From Tenacibaculum jejuense (GTDB lineage Bacteria > Bacteroidota > Bacteroidia > Flavobacteriales > Flavobacteriaceae), in contig NZ_LT899436.1 of the NCBI RefSeq assembly GCF_900198195.1, positions 1,827,001 to 1,891,000 of the forward strand: 64,000 bases of DNA. Reading direction: 5' to 3'. Below the pieces are notes generated by a model. That model did no database searches and was not told the origin of the DNA. It saw nothing but the letters and a program-made list of their open reading frames with translations. The position numbers were made by a program, and so were the translations under genes. Shown here piece after piece: positions 18,412 through 27,739 of this stretch (its first letter is position 1; the number at the start of each line of letters is the position of its first letter).

Positions 18412-21018
18412 TTATTTAATTTCTTTTAAAGTGTTTGTGATTAATAACTTTAACTGGTTTTTATGTGCTTTTGTAGCAATATTTCCAGTACCATTACTCA
18501 CCCAAGATTTAATATTCTTTAAGTTATATAAAGCCATAGCTTTAGAAGCATTTGTAAATCTATTTTTTCCTCTTCCATTTACCATACTTAATAACATCTT
18601 AGTGTATTGAGTTTGTAAATTTTGACGGAAAGAGTTTACTGAACTATAAATATCGTTTTTGAAAATAGCATTGTTTAAGTCCGTCATAAATTCTGAAAGG
18701 CGGTACTTGTTTCCATATAATTCAGAATCACTTATACGTTGTAAGGTATTTGGATGTAAAATATGACTCAAAACCCTTGTTTGGTAAGACAAAACTTGTG
18801 CATGGATTTTTGGGTCTTCTGGACCACTGAAGAAATTATAACCACGTCTTTGTGCTGCCAAGTAATTATATAATTCTTTTGGAGCTTTAAATGCATTTGG
18901 TGCAAAAATATATGTTTTTAAAGCATTCATAGCTCTCTTTTGATCTGTATAACTTACAGGAGTATAAGGTTGAGATTCTCCTTGTTGTCCAGCCATAGCT
19001 CTATCAACATAAACTCCACCAATAAATCTAGAGATTACATCTCCAGCTCTGGCAGCTTGACCACTTAATATGTAGTAAGCATTTCTTAATTCTTGATAAG
19101 ATTCACCAGTTCTAGTTAATTTAGATTTGATATTTTTCTTAACGTTGTTAGCCAATTTAATACGATCAATAGAATATGAAATTTGATCATTAGATAAATC
19201 ACCAGTCATAACTCTTGGATCAATTGCTTTACCAGGAGAACGCATATCATCTGCATCATTTCCAAAGATTAACTCAGGTTTTGTCGATTGCGCTAATAAA
19301 GCATCCATTTCAGTTTTATTTCCAAATGGAGTATATCCAAATTGAATAGCCCAAATATCATAAGGACCAACAGCTGTATCATGGTACTGTCCTTGTTTTG
19401 CAGGATCTAAAGTTAAATTAATAGCTGCATAATCCATCACAGAACCAGTTAAACATTTTCCTTTAATAAACTCTGGATTAGCTAACTCAGCAGGAGAAAA
19501 TAACTGACTAGCTTTCATGTTGTGATTTAAACCTAAAGTATGTCCAACTTCATGCATAATTAAAGCAATCATAGCTTCACGTTTCATTCCTTCCATTTCC
19601 ATATCAGAAGCACCAGTTGAAGCCAATACAGTTTTACCAAACATTGTATTTTCATGCATTACATGTCCTGCAGAACATAACATGTGATTATCTTTATTTA
19701 AGAATAAGTTTTTATGAGTTTCTTCTTCAGAATTAAAAGTAGCAGCAGCGTTAAAAATTCGATCTATACGAACTCGATTTGTAAAATGTACATATTCTAA
19801 CATGATATCTGCACCTAAAATTTCACCAGTTCTAGGGTTCACAAAACTAGGTCCATATCCACCAAATGGAGGATTTGGAGAAGAAGTCCAACGTAATACA
19901 TTATAGCGAACATCACCAGCATCCCAGTCGGCATCATCAGGTTGTACTTTTACAACCATTGCGTTTTTAAAACCAGCTTTTTCAAAAGCAACATTCCAAG
20001 CCAAAACACCTTGCTTAATCGTTTCTCTCCATTCTAACGGAGTAGAATTTTCTATCCACCAAGTAATTGGAGTTACAGGTTCAGAAATAGCAGCATTTGG
20101 ATCTTTTTTAACTAATCTCCATCGATGAACAAAATCTCTGTAGTTTGTTGCACCTGTGCTTGTCATATCATTTACCTGAGTAGTAAAATAACCAACTCTA
20201 GGATCGTCAAAACGGCTTTCATATCCTTCTTTAGGCATATTCATGAACGTATGAAAAACTTTTATAGAAACATATCTTCCATCTTTAATAGCAGAACTTC
20301 CACCGTTTAAAACACTTGGATTATTGTAAACATATTCTGTTTTAATATTAGTGTTCTCTGGATAGTTTTTAATAGAATTTACTTTCGATTTGTTTTTATC
20401 AAAACGTCCTAATTTAAAAGAGAAAGGAGATCTTCCAGGGAAACTAGGAGACTTTACTCTAGTTAAAGCTTCAGATAGGAACAATCCACTAGCATCTATT
20501 AAATACTCACCCTTCTTTTTATCTGTAGCTAAAATTTTTGCACTTGCGATTAAAGCATCACTTGTATTTGCTTTAGCAGATTTAGAAATTGCATTATTTT
20601 CATCAAAATAAAATGAAGTATTAGGAGCTACAAATTCTATTTTATTAAAATATTTTTTGATGTTAAAAACACTTGATCCTCTGTAAGAACCTCTAAAAGC
20701 ATTAGCTTCTGTAACACCATCTGCAATTTGAGAAAAGTAAATAAAATCTTTATTAAGTTGATCTTTCTTTACTAATAATTTCACTGATCCTGTAATTGAA
20801 TCTTGAAATATGGTAAATAAACCTTCAATTTTCGCACTTTTCTTAGTAAGATCAGCAATAGTTTTTGTTGGCTTTTTTTTAGGCTTTTTAGGCATTTCCA
20901 TTTTAGCCTTGTTTTTGTCTTTTTTCTTTTTCCTTCTTTGAGCATTACTATCATTAATACTAAAAAATAACAATGCCAAGAAGATAGATAATACTAATCT
21001 TGGTTTTTTCGTAAACAT
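18412..21018 (-). CDS. Secreted zinc metalloprotease (DUF5117/DUF5118 type)
   Basis: 868-residue exported protein. Signal peptide (about 1-26, NAQ) followed by a very basic linker, DUF5118- and DUF5117-like regions, then a metzincin zinc site HEVGHTLGLNH (about 486-497) with a Met-turn SVMDYA. The C-terminal part is the DUF5117-associated region. Family members are large extracytoplasmic metalloproteases common in Bacteroidota; substrate unknown. No T9SS tail is visible, so a periplasmic location is more likely. Preceded by an AT-rich intergenic stretch that must hold its promoter. Confidence 0.9.
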   Translation of the reverse strand: MFTKKPRLVLSIFLALLFFSINDSNAQRRKKKKDKNKAKMEMPKKPKKKPTKTIADLTKKSAKIEGLFTIFQDSITGSVKLLVKKDQLNKDFIYFSQIADGVTEANAFRGSYRGSSVFNIKKYFNKIEFVAPNTSFYFDENNAISKSAKANTSDALIASAKILATDKKKGEYLIDASGLFLSEALTRVKSPSFPGRSPFSFKLGRFDKNKSKVNSIKNYPENTNIKTEYVYNNPSVLNGGSSAIKDGRYVSIKVFHTFMNMPKEGYESRFDDPRVGYFTTQVNDMTSTGATNYRDFVHRWRLVKKDPNAAISEPVTPITWWIENSTPLEWRETIKQGVLAWNVAFEKAGFKNAMVVKVQPDDADWDAGDVRYNVLRWTSSPNPPFGGYGPSFVNPRTGEILGADIMLEYVHFTNRVRIDRIFNAAATFNSEEETHKNLFLNKDNHMLCSAGHVMHENTMFGKTVLASTGASDMEMEGMKREAMIALIMHEVGHTLGLNHNMKASQLFSPAELANPEFIKGKCLTGSVMDYAAINLTLDPAKQGQYHDTAVGPYDIWAIQFGYTPFGNKTEMDALLAQSTKPELIFGNDADDMRSPGKAIDPRVMTGDLSNDQISYSIDRIKLANNVKKNIKSKLTRTGESYQELRNAYYILSGQAARAGDVISRFIGGVYVDRAMAGQQGESQPYTPVSYTDQKRAMNALKTYIFAPNAFKAPKELYNYLAAQRRGYNFFSGPEDPKIHAQVLSYQTRVLSHILHPNTLQRISDSELYGNKYRLSEFMTDLNNAIFKNDIYSSVNSFRQNLQTQYTKMLLSMVNGRGKNRFTNASKAMALYNLKNIKSWVSNGTGNIATKAHKNQLKLLITNTLKEIK

Positions 21019-21321
21019 TTTACTAAATTTTAAATTGATTTTCTTTAATGAAATGCAAAAATATTATTAAAAAATTCAAATAATTGTTAACGATTTAATA
21101 AATAGTGTTATTGGTTTTTAATATTTTGTTTACATAATGGAATGAGATTTTAGTTTTTTACGAATTTAATTTCAATACATAAGCGAATTGATTTCTTCCA
21201 TGACAGATTGGAAAAGATATTTTTATGGTAATTGAATATAAACATGTATTCATTCGTAAAAACAAAAAGAGTGTATCTTTTAATACACTCTTTTTAATAG
21301 TTTCTATTTGTGTGTTTAAAC
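21019..21321. other. Intergenic region, 303 bp
   Basis: AT-rich. It must hold the metalloprotease promoter near its left end, and it holds the terminator of the DUF6249 gene at its right end. No conserved ORF or RNA seen. Confidence 0.6.
21264..21295 (-). terminator. Terminator of the DUF6249 gene
   Basis: 13-bp perfect stem (21264-21276 with 21283-21295) with a 6-nt loop; T-run on the minus strand. Confidence 0.8.
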
Positions 21322-21717
21322 TTATTCTTTATCTAATTTCTTGGTTAGATAGAAACCTAAAAGTAATGCTCCACCGCCACATAAAAAGATAGAAGACGTA
21401 TAGAAAACGTGAGATTCTATAATAACTCTACCAGAATTAATCGTTTTCATTTGTTCTTCAATAGGAACAGCAAAATAATGACTTAACATGGCTCCAAGTA
21501 ATATACCGACACCAATTCCCATTAATAATAAAGCAAAATTTAAAATAACAATTCTCCCAGTTAATGTTGATCTTTTTCTTTCTCCAATTGAAAATATTTT
21601 AGCTTCTTGTCCTTTTTCAATTAATGCTAAACGTTCTCTATTTCTTGTAGAATAGTATAAATAAAAGATTCCAAAAATTACAGCGAAAAAAGAGATAAAT
21701 ACTAATGCAACTTCCAT
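21322..21717 (-). CDS. DUF6249-like small membrane protein
   Basis: 131 residues with three hydrophobic segments (about 3-22, 52-78 and 105-125). The RNRERLALIEKGQ segment after the first helix is characteristic of DUF6249. It is transcribed divergently from an ECF sigma gene, and both appear to use matched promoters built on one palindrome, so it is probably a target of that sigma factor. Function unknown. Confidence 0.75.
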   Translation of the reverse strand: MEVALVFISFFAVIFGIFYLYYSTRNRERLALIEKGQEAKIFSIGERKRSTLTGRIVILNFALLLMGIGVGILLGAMLSHYFAVPIEEQMKTINSGRVIIESHVFYTSSIFLCGGGALLLGFYLTKKLDKE

Positions 21718-21755
21718 ATGTGTTATATTTTAAATGTTTTTATTGTGTTTGTAAT

Positions 21756-21784
21756 TGAGACCGTATGATTTTAAAAAAGGTTAC
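21756..21784 (-). promoter_or_regulatory. ECF-type promoter of the DUF6249 gene
   Basis: On the minus strand: -35-like TGTAACC at the palindrome arm (GTAACC = 21779-21784), 17-nt spacer, -10-like GTCTCA (21756-21761). The geometry equals that of the divergent promoter. Confidence 0.55.
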
Positions 21785-21827
21785 AAAAAATTAAAAAATC
21801 TTTTTTTTAATTTTTTGTAACCTTTTT
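21774..21827. repeat. Perfect 25-bp inverted repeat between divergent genes
   Basis: Arms 21774-21798 and 21803-21827 are perfect reverse complements with a 4-nt centre. Each arm ends outward in GTAACC followed by a T-run. It could act as a shared operator or divergent ECF promoter, and as RNA it would be a long hairpin. Confidence 0.8.
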
Positions 21828-21845
21828 AAATTGGAACCAGTCTTA
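21817..21845 (+). promoter_or_regulatory. ECF-type promoter of the sigma factor gene
   Basis: GTAACC (21817-21822), 17-nt spacer, GTCTTA (21840-21845). The mirrored copy on the other strand has the same 17-nt spacing. Predicted transcription start is near 21852, the ATG itself. Confidence 0.55.
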
Positions 21846-21851
21846 CAAAAA

Positions 21852-22430
21852 ATGACTATTAAAAACGACCAAACTTATATATTAAAAACCTTAGATGGTG
21901 ATACCAATTCCTTTGCTTTTTTAGTAGAGAAATATAAGGTAATGGTATATAGTTTAGCTACAAAAATGCTTAATAATAGGGAGGAAGCCGAAGAAGTTTC
22001 TCAAGATACTTTTATAAAAGCTTATAAAAATTTGAGTAAATTTAAAGGAGACTCTAAGTTTTCTACATGGTTGTATAAAATAGCTTATAGAAATTGTTTA
22101 GACGCCATTAAGAAAAACGAGAAAAAGTATGTTACTGATGTAATCGATGAAATAACGGAGAATAAAGTAAGAAGTACAGATAATGTTTTAGAACAAATTA
22201 CCAAAAGGGAACGTAACGATTTGTTAAAACAATGTCTGCATAAATTACCAGAACAAGAACGTTCTATTCTATGGATGTTTTATTTTGATGAGCTAAGTTT
22301 AAAAGAGATAAAAGAGGTTACTGAACTTACAGAATCAAACATTAAAGTAACGTTACATAGAGCTAGAAAAAGATTAGTATCTATTATTAACACGAATGTT
22401 AAATCTGAATTGATTAATTATGGATCATAA
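21852..22430 (+). CDS. ECF RNA polymerase sigma factor
   Basis: 192-residue sigma-70 family factor. Region 2 covers about residues 16-80 (FLVEKYKVMVYSLATKMLNN, AEEVSQDTFIKAYKNL, FKGDSKFSTWLYKIAYRNCLD), and region 4 covers about 128-180 (LLKQCLHKLPEQERSI, LSLKEIKEVTELTESNIKVTLHRARKRL). The frame continues upstream to a TTG at 21831, but that codon lies in the promoter spacer, so the ATG at 21852 is preferred. The next gene overlaps the stop by 11 bp and probably encodes its membrane anti-sigma partner. Confidence 0.9.
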   Translation: MTIKNDQTYILKTLDGDTNSFAFLVEKYKVMVYSLATKMLNNREEAEEVSQDTFIKAYKNLSKFKGDSKFSTWLYKIAYRNCLDAIKKNEKKYVTDVIDEITENKVRSTDNVLEQITKRERNDLLKQCLHKLPEQERSILWMFYFDELSLKEIKEVTELTESNIKVTLHRARKRLVSIINTNVKSELINYGS

Positions 22431-22827
22431 TAAAGAACAGAAGTCGTTAGAAAGGTTTAGTGAAAAGTATATTAAAGAGCTAGAAGTTGAGGTACCGCCT
22501 TTAAATTTTACGAGCTCAGTTATGGACACAATTATCCAACAAGAAATTGAGAGTGCAAAGGTTTATGAATATACACCGTTAATTTCAAAAAGAACTTGGA
22601 TAATATTATCGACTTTTTTTACGATCATTATTGTATTCGTTCTAAGAACATCTCCTTCCAGTATATTTTCTAATTTTAACTATGATTTGAATTTTCCTAG
22701 TATTAATATTTTTGAAGGAATTAAATTTTTTACCATATCTAAAATTACAAGTTTTATATTAAGTTTTTTATTATTAATGATTTTAAGTCAGTTTTATTTT
22801 TTTAAGAAAGTTTTTGAACGTAACTAA
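22420..22827 (+). CDS. Membrane protein, probable anti-sigma factor
   Basis: 135 residues: a charged cytoplasmic N-terminus of about 60 residues (PPLNFTSSVMDTI is like the linker seen in flavobacterial anti-sigma-type proteins), a membrane helix at about 63-82, and a second at about 108-130. No zinc-binding HxxxCxxC motif is seen. Position directly after, and overlapping, an ECF sigma gene suggests it holds that sigma factor at the membrane. That role is inferred from context only. Confidence 0.65.
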   Translation: MDHNKEQKSLERFSEKYIKELEVEVPPLNFTSSVMDTIIQQEIESAKVYEYTPLISKRTWIILSTFFTIIIVFVLRTSPSSIFSNFNYDLNFPSINIFEGIKFFTISKITSFILSFLLLMILSQFYFFKKVFERN

Positions 22828-22948
22828 ATTTTAATAATTAAAAATCAGTATATTATAAATAAAATGTTATATTTAGTAAATAACAAAAAATAGAGAATTA
22901 ACCCCGAAGAATTTTTTTGTAAAATTCATCATAACCAGTTTGTAATTT

Positions 22949-23212
22949 ATGAAATATTCACGTCATTTATTAATAGCTTTTTTAATAGGTTCTTTTAGTT
23001 TAGCACATTCGCAACGAGTTAAAAAACGAGAAGTTAAAAAAACAAAAACCAATAAAGTAACAATGGTTGCTTCAAAAGATAAAGACCAAAAGAAAATTAA
23101 TGCAAATAGAAATAAAAGTACTTTATCTAAAACTTTAAAAGTAGAAAAACCTAAGGCAGTGAGACAAAAAAAAACTGACGATACGCCTATTTTAAAAAGA
23201 AAAAAAAATTAA
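22949..23212 (+). CDS. Small, very basic exported protein
   Basis: 87 residues: signal peptide (cleavage near AHSQ, about residue 21) followed by a Lys/Arg-rich, probably disordered mature part with no Cys. No family recognised. Such basic tails occur in small flavobacterial envelope proteins. It is followed by a strong terminator and lies about 120 bp downstream of the anti-sigma-like gene, so it may be part of the same regulon. Confidence 0.6.
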   Translation: MKYSRHLLIAFLIGSFSLAHSQRVKKREVKKTKTNKVTMVASKDKDQKKINANRNKSTLSKTLKVEKPKAVRQKKTDDTPILKRKKN

Positions 23213-23225
23213 AAATATAGATATT

Positions 23226-23253
23226 AAAACTCTCGCAAAACGAGAGTTTTTTT
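23226..23253. terminator. Bidirectional terminator
   Basis: 10-bp stem AAAACTCTCG/CGAGAGTTTT (23226-23235 with 23241-23250), 5-nt loop, between convergent genes. Confidence 0.85.
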
Positions 23254-24424
23254 ATTGTCTTAAAAAGCGTAAAGTGGTTATTTTTCCATTATTAACTTCA
23301 TATATAGCAACAGTTTTAAAACTTTTACCATTCACAGTAATTTGTTCTTCATCTATTACTTTATTTCCTTTTATAATTCTAGTTAATGTTTTGCAATTTA
23401 AATCTTTAACTGATTTAAACATAGGTCCGTAAACCAATTTCATCTTTTTCTTTCCTTCATAGTTTAGTTTATCTAAATAAGTATACACCTTTACATTATC
23501 ACTAAAAGTGGCTAAAAAAGATTTTAAATCTCTATTGTTATAAGCTTCAATTTGCTTTTGTACAACGTGTTTAGGAGATTCTTCAGCAACGATAGCCAAT
23601 TGAGTAGCATCCTTGTTTACAGTAATTCTAGAAATATTATTAATTTCTTCATTAGTAAATTGATGAAATAAAGACCAACCTTGATCTTTTTTTGGATGAT
23701 ATTTGAAAATTACATTTTTACTAGAAATCAATAATGTACCATCTGGTAACCAACAAATGTCTTGGTTTTCCATAATATTAGTTATCGATTTTTTTTCTAA
23801 AGTTTTAGGATTTAAAGACCAAACTTGCCATGTTTGTCCACTTTTCTTTATATAACTAATAAGTTCTGTATTGGGTATTTTGTGAAAAGACCTTCCTACA
23901 TTTTTAATTAAAGGAATGCTTTTTTGAGTTTTAATGTTGGTTACATTCAACTCTAAAGAATCATTAACTATTGCAGAGGAAACTAAAGTATTGTTATCAA
24001 ACCAAACAGGATAGGCCACGACTAAGTCGTTTATTAATGTTTTATGTTTTCCAGAAGTAAAATCATATTCATAAAACAATTGTTTACCATCTTTATCTAA
24101 TCGAACAGCAGAAATATTCTTTGATCCAGGAATACGTTGAGGAGAGTATTCACCACCATTTGGAGTATTATTAATGAAACTAATTTTACCTGTTCTTATA
24201 TTATATTTAGCAATATCTGTTTGTTTATTTCTTGTTGAAGAAAATACTATTGTATTGTTATCATAAAAGTGAGGTTGATTATCGTAGGCTTTATTATTAG
24301 AGATATTTTTGCCGTTAGATACTTCCCAATCTTTACCATTTTTTTTGATATCAAATAAATGTACTTCAGTATTTGCTTGTGCTAACGCAAATAAAGGAAG
24401 AAAGAATAAGATTAGCTTTTTCAT
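23252..24424 (-). CDS. Exported PD40/TolB-like propeller fused to an NTF2-like domain
   Basis: 390 residues. Signal peptide (about 1-18, LAQA), then a beta-propeller of WD40/PD40 type (DNQPHFYDNNTIVFSSTRN, GEYSPQRIPGSKNISAVRLD, ICWLPDGTLLISS) to about residue 280. A C-terminal SnoaL/NTF2-like domain of about 105 residues follows (VQKQIEAYNNRDLKSFLATF). The combination suggests a periplasmic sensing or binding protein; no catalytic residues can be assigned. Transcribed alone, divergent from the GDPD gene. Confidence 0.75.
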   Translation of the reverse strand: MKKLILFFLPLFALAQANTEVHLFDIKKNGKDWEVSNGKNISNNKAYDNQPHFYDNNTIVFSSTRNKQTDIAKYNIRTGKISFINNTPNGGEYSPQRIPGSKNISAVRLDKDGKQLFYEYDFTSGKHKTLINDLVVAYPVWFDNNTLVSSAIVNDSLELNVTNIKTQKSIPLIKNVGRSFHKIPNTELISYIKKSGQTWQVWSLNPKTLEKKSITNIMENQDICWLPDGTLLISSKNVIFKYHPKKDQGWSLFHQFTNEEINNISRITVNKDATQLAIVAEESPKHVVQKQIEAYNNRDLKSFLATFSDNVKVYTYLDKLNYEGKKKMKLVYGPMFKSVKDLNCKTLTRIIKGNKVIDEEQITVNGKSFKTVAIYEVNNGKITTLRFLRQ

Positions 24425-24594
24425 AAAAGTGGTTTAAAGAGTTAAAGGTAATAAAACTCATTTCAATTCGAAAATTATGAAGAAACAGAAGTACTTCATC
24501 TGATAAAAACTTGTTAATTTTTGATAATATTCGCAAGTATGTACTTTAGAAATAATTTTTAACAGTAATTTTACCAACCAAATTTATTAGAGTT

Positions 24595-25512
24595 ATGAGG
24601 TTTTCAAAAATAGGATTAGTACTAGTATTTTCAAGTATATTATGTGTTGCTTGTAAAACAAATGAAGTAAAAGAAGTAAAAACCCAAGCAACTCAAGAAA
24701 AAACTACGTTTAACGATGCATTAGTAACATCTTTTAGTGCATGGAAAAAAAATCCAGTACCATTAGTAAGTGCTCATAGAGGTGGACCTTATCCTGGTTA
24801 CCCAGAGAATGCAATTGAAACTTTTAATAACATAGTAAAGCACACATCTACTGTTATAGAATGTGATGTTGCGATGAGTAAGGATAGTGTTCTTGTTTTA
24901 ATGCATGATAGAAATTTAGATAGAACAACCACAGGAACAGGAGCTATTAAAGAAACGAGTTTTGAAGCACTACAAAAATTAAGACTTGTAGACAACAATG
25001 GAACACAAACTGATTTTAAAATCCCAACTTTAGATGAGGTTTTATCATGGGGAAAAAATAAAGTTCTATTTACTTTAGATGTGAAAAGAGGAGTTCCTTT
25101 TGCTAAAGTTTTAGAATTGGTAGAAAAACATAATGCAACAGATTATGCAGCAATCATTACTTACAGAGTTTCAGATGCAAAATTAGTTCATGAGTTAAAT
25201 AAAGAAGTGATGATTTCTGTTTCTGCCAGAGACGAAGGGGCTTTAGTACAAATTGAAAAAGCGAATTTACCTGCAGATAAATTATTAGGTTTTGTAGGTA
25301 CTCGTCAACCTGATGAATTCCACTACAAGAAATTGAAAGAAAAAAGAATAAAAACGATATTAGGAACTTTAGGAAATCTGGATAAAAGTGCAGTTGCTAA
25401 GGGAAATGATGATGTTTATATTACTTATTTGAAAAATGGAGCTAATATTATAGCTACTGATCGTCCTTTAGAAGTAGCGAAAGTTATCAAAAAACATCAA
25501 ACTAAGTCTTAG
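24595..25512 (+). CDS. Glycerophosphodiester phosphodiesterase family lipoprotein
   Basis: 305 residues. Lipobox LCVAC gives a lipoprotein with Cys at about 20. The GDPD TIM barrel has its metal and catalytic residues in AHRGG, PENAIETF, ECDVAMSKDSVLVLMHD (Glu, Asp and the second catalytic His) and DRTTTGTG. It would hydrolyse glycerophosphodiesters or similar phosphodiesters in the periplasm. It converges with the AraC-type gene and the two overlap by 11 bp at their 3' ends. Confidence 0.9.
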   Translation: MRFSKIGLVLVFSSILCVACKTNEVKEVKTQATQEKTTFNDALVTSFSAWKKNPVPLVSAHRGGPYPGYPENAIETFNNIVKHTSTVIECDVAMSKDSVLVLMHDRNLDRTTTGTGAIKETSFEALQKLRLVDNNGTQTDFKIPTLDEVLSWGKNKVLFTLDVKRGVPFAKVLELVEKHNATDYAAIITYRVSDAKLVHELNKEVMISVSARDEGALVQIEKANLPADKLLGFVGTRQPDEFHYKKLKEKRIKTILGTLGNLDKSAVAKGNDDVYITYLKNGANIIATDRPLEVAKVIKKHQTKS

Positions 25513-27181
25513 TATTTATGTAATTGGAAGGCAAATTTCCTGTATGTTTTTTAAAAGCTTTTCTAAACGAATCAGAGCTTTTATATCCTAGTTCGTTTGC
25601 GATACTTTCTATGCTATAGGATTTATATCTTTTATCATGATCGAGTTTATCAAGTACATATGTTATCCTTAATGTATTTATATATTCGTTAAAGCTTTTG
25701 TTGTAATGTGAGTTAATTGCTTTAGATAAGTAGGTAGTATTTGTATGTATTTGTTTAGCTGTAGTGTATGCATTACAGTTTACATTCAAAAAGAATTTAT
25801 CTTTTTCTAATTCTTTTAATGCTTCAATGATATGTTTAACAATTTCAGGTTTTACTGTAGTTTGCTTCTTTTTTTCTGATTTTGATTGTATTTTGAGTAA
25901 GTTATGTAGTGAAATTACATGTATTCTTTCTTTAGTTTTTTTATAATTGTAAAAATATATAAAAGTGATACACAAACTTCCTACTAACAGAATGACGATG
26001 ATATTCAAATAATCAACTTTATACGAGGTGTCATTTTTTTCAATGTTTAATTTTTGTAGTTGATCATTGTAATTTTTTCGTTCATTTTCCCGTATGACTT
26101 GCGAAACTGAATCTAAAAGACTTTGCAGTTGTTCGGTTGCTTTATTATGATGATTATAGTAGAAACTAGAGTTTTTAAAATCACCAATTTTTTCATAAGT
26201 TTTAGCTAAAAGTAGAAACTCTGGGCTCAACCAAGGATAATCCTCTTTATCTATATTTTGTAAAGCTTTATGTGCTTCAGTAGTAAAAATAGTTTTATAA
26301 AATTCATCTTGATGAAAATAGGTATTTATTAAAATAAAATGATTAAAATAATTTTGTTGATTATGTTTAGCCTTATTTAAATAATATTCAGAACTCTTTT
26401 TATCATCCAATCTAGCTTTGGTATAAGCGTTTAAAAGAAACATTCTAGGAAATAGTAGTGTATCGTTTAAAGATTTGATTTTAGAACTGTAAATAGTGTT
26501 ATACTTCACAATAGAATCTGTGTTTTTAGATTCATACAATATATAGTGACGAAGAATTAGCTCAAGTGTTCTCGATGTATATATTAGAACGTTTTTTTGA
26601 TTTTCTTTTGTCGTTTCTTTTAATTCTAGTTCTCGATATAGTGTTTTTAAGTTGTTTAAACCTTTAGCCTTATCTATAGTAAAAGAAAAAATATAAGCTT
26701 TATATAATTTTGAAATAGTTTCTATTATTTGATCTTTTTCTGAAACAGAAAGGATTAAACTACGATCAAAATGATGTAATGATTCTGACCATTTTCCTTT
26801 AAAATAAGTTTTATATGCTTTGAGGATACTTAGTTTGGCTTTGTACGGATGATTTATGAGTTTAACTTTGGCAAATTCCTCATAATTATTCAAAGCTTTT
26901 TTATACGTTTTATCTCCTTTTTTCATTGCAATAAATGCTTTTAAAAACAGAAGATCTCCCTTTAATTGATAATTGTTAGTTTTTTCAATTTTGTAGGTTA
27001 TACCATCCATTATCTTCTCGATTGATTTATAGTTTTTCTGTTGGTAATTCTCTAATACTTGATATAAGGTGAGTCCAGTCAAACTTTCAAAAGAGTCTAA
27101 TAATTCAAAATTTTCATTTTGAGTATAACAATGAACAATGGAAAAATAGATAGCAATAATAAAAATAGAGGTGTTTTTCAT
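25502..27181 (-). CDS. Membrane-anchored TPR and AraC-type HTH regulator
   Basis: 559 residues. N-terminal signal/anchor, a long helical tetratricopeptide-like region in the periplasm (about 40-370), a short coiled coil, one membrane helix (about 385-408), and a cytoplasmic AraC-type helix-turn-helix domain at the C-terminus (about 455-555; SIESIANELGYKSSDSFRKAFKKHTGNLPSNYI). Such one-component membrane AraC proteins are common in Flavobacteriaceae. The two GG-leader peptide genes begin 339 bp away, divergently, and are possible targets. Confidence 0.82.
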   Translation of the reverse strand: MKNTSIFIIAIYFSIVHCYTQNENFELLDSFESLTGLTLYQVLENYQQKNYKSIEKIMDGITYKIEKTNNYQLKGDLLFLKAFIAMKKGDKTYKKALNNYEEFAKVKLINHPYKAKLSILKAYKTYFKGKWSESLHHFDRSLILSVSEKDQIIETISKLYKAYIFSFTIDKAKGLNNLKTLYRELELKETTKENQKNVLIYTSRTLELILRHYILYESKNTDSIVKYNTIYSSKIKSLNDTLLFPRMFLLNAYTKARLDDKKSSEYYLNKAKHNQQNYFNHFILINTYFHQDEFYKTIFTTEAHKALQNIDKEDYPWLSPEFLLLAKTYEKIGDFKNSSFYYNHHNKATEQLQSLLDSVSQVIRENERKNYNDQLQKLNIEKNDTSYKVDYLNIIVILLVGSLCITFIYFYNYKKTKERIHVISLHNLLKIQSKSEKKKQTTVKPEIVKHIIEALKELEKDKFFLNVNCNAYTTAKQIHTNTTYLSKAINSHYNKSFNEYINTLRITYVLDKLDHDKRYKSYSIESIANELGYKSSDSFRKAFKKHTGNLPSNYINTKT

Positions 27182-27519
27182 ATACCTATAAGTAGGATAG
27201 TAATAGCTAACGTAACATTATAAATCTTAAAAAAAGTAATAATAAAGATGTTCTATACCTAAATTTATAAATATGGGTTTTACTTCTATCATTACTGTAA
27301 CACTTTTATTTATTGACTTTGAAGAGATTAAGTTCCCTAAATTTATAAAACTATGAATACACTTCTTGTAGAACATTATTAGTTGATTTTTCTTTGAAGT
27401 GGAAAAAGGAAATAATTCCAATACGTATTTATCCATTTTATTTTTCGCGAAGAAAGACATTAAAGTGCCTTATGTCTTAAAATAGTAAGGCTATAACTTT
27501 TACTTAAATAATTCGAAAT
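27182..27519. other. Divergent intergenic region with a 14-bp direct repeat
   Basis: 338 bp between the AraC-type gene and the peptide genes. CCTAAATTTATAAA occurs at 27258-27271 and 27336-27349, 78 bp apart. It must hold the promoters of both directions. An open frame on the minus strand (27227-27460) looks spurious. Confidence 0.5.
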
Positions 27520-27729
27520 ATGAAAAAATCGATATTAAACTTAGGAAAATCGTTAACAAGAGAAGATCAGAAACAAATATTAGGAGGAAGATTAAGAGAT
27601 CCTGATGAAAGTCCGGGAGGTAATCCATGTGGTTTTATGACTTGCATGAATAAATTTGGTAGGTGTGCAATGTGTTCTTTTGATGAATGGCATGCAAACG
27701 AGTGGGGATATAATACAAATCATCATTAA
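27520..27729 (+). CDS. GG-leader small peptide with four Cys
   Basis: 69 residues. Leader MKKSILNLGKSLTREDQKQI then LGG, almost the same as the leaders at 16335 and 27740. The predicted mature part of 46 residues has four Cys in the spacing CX4CX6CX2C and a His-rich end. The CX2C end could also be a metal site. Genes of this type are annotated as bacteriocin-like or class I-like peptides; activity is unknown. The next peptide gene follows after 10 bp, so the two are cotranscribed. Confidence 0.75.
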   Translation: MKKSILNLGKSLTREDQKQILGGRLRDPDESPGGNPCGFMTCMNKFGRCAMCSFDEWHANEWGYNTNHH

Positions 27730-27739
27730 AAAAATAGAA

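Noticed and set aside
27227..27460. Minus-strand ORF of 77 codons
   Set aside because: It lies in the divergent promoter region, has no recognisable domain, and composition looks like translated AT-rich intergenic DNA.
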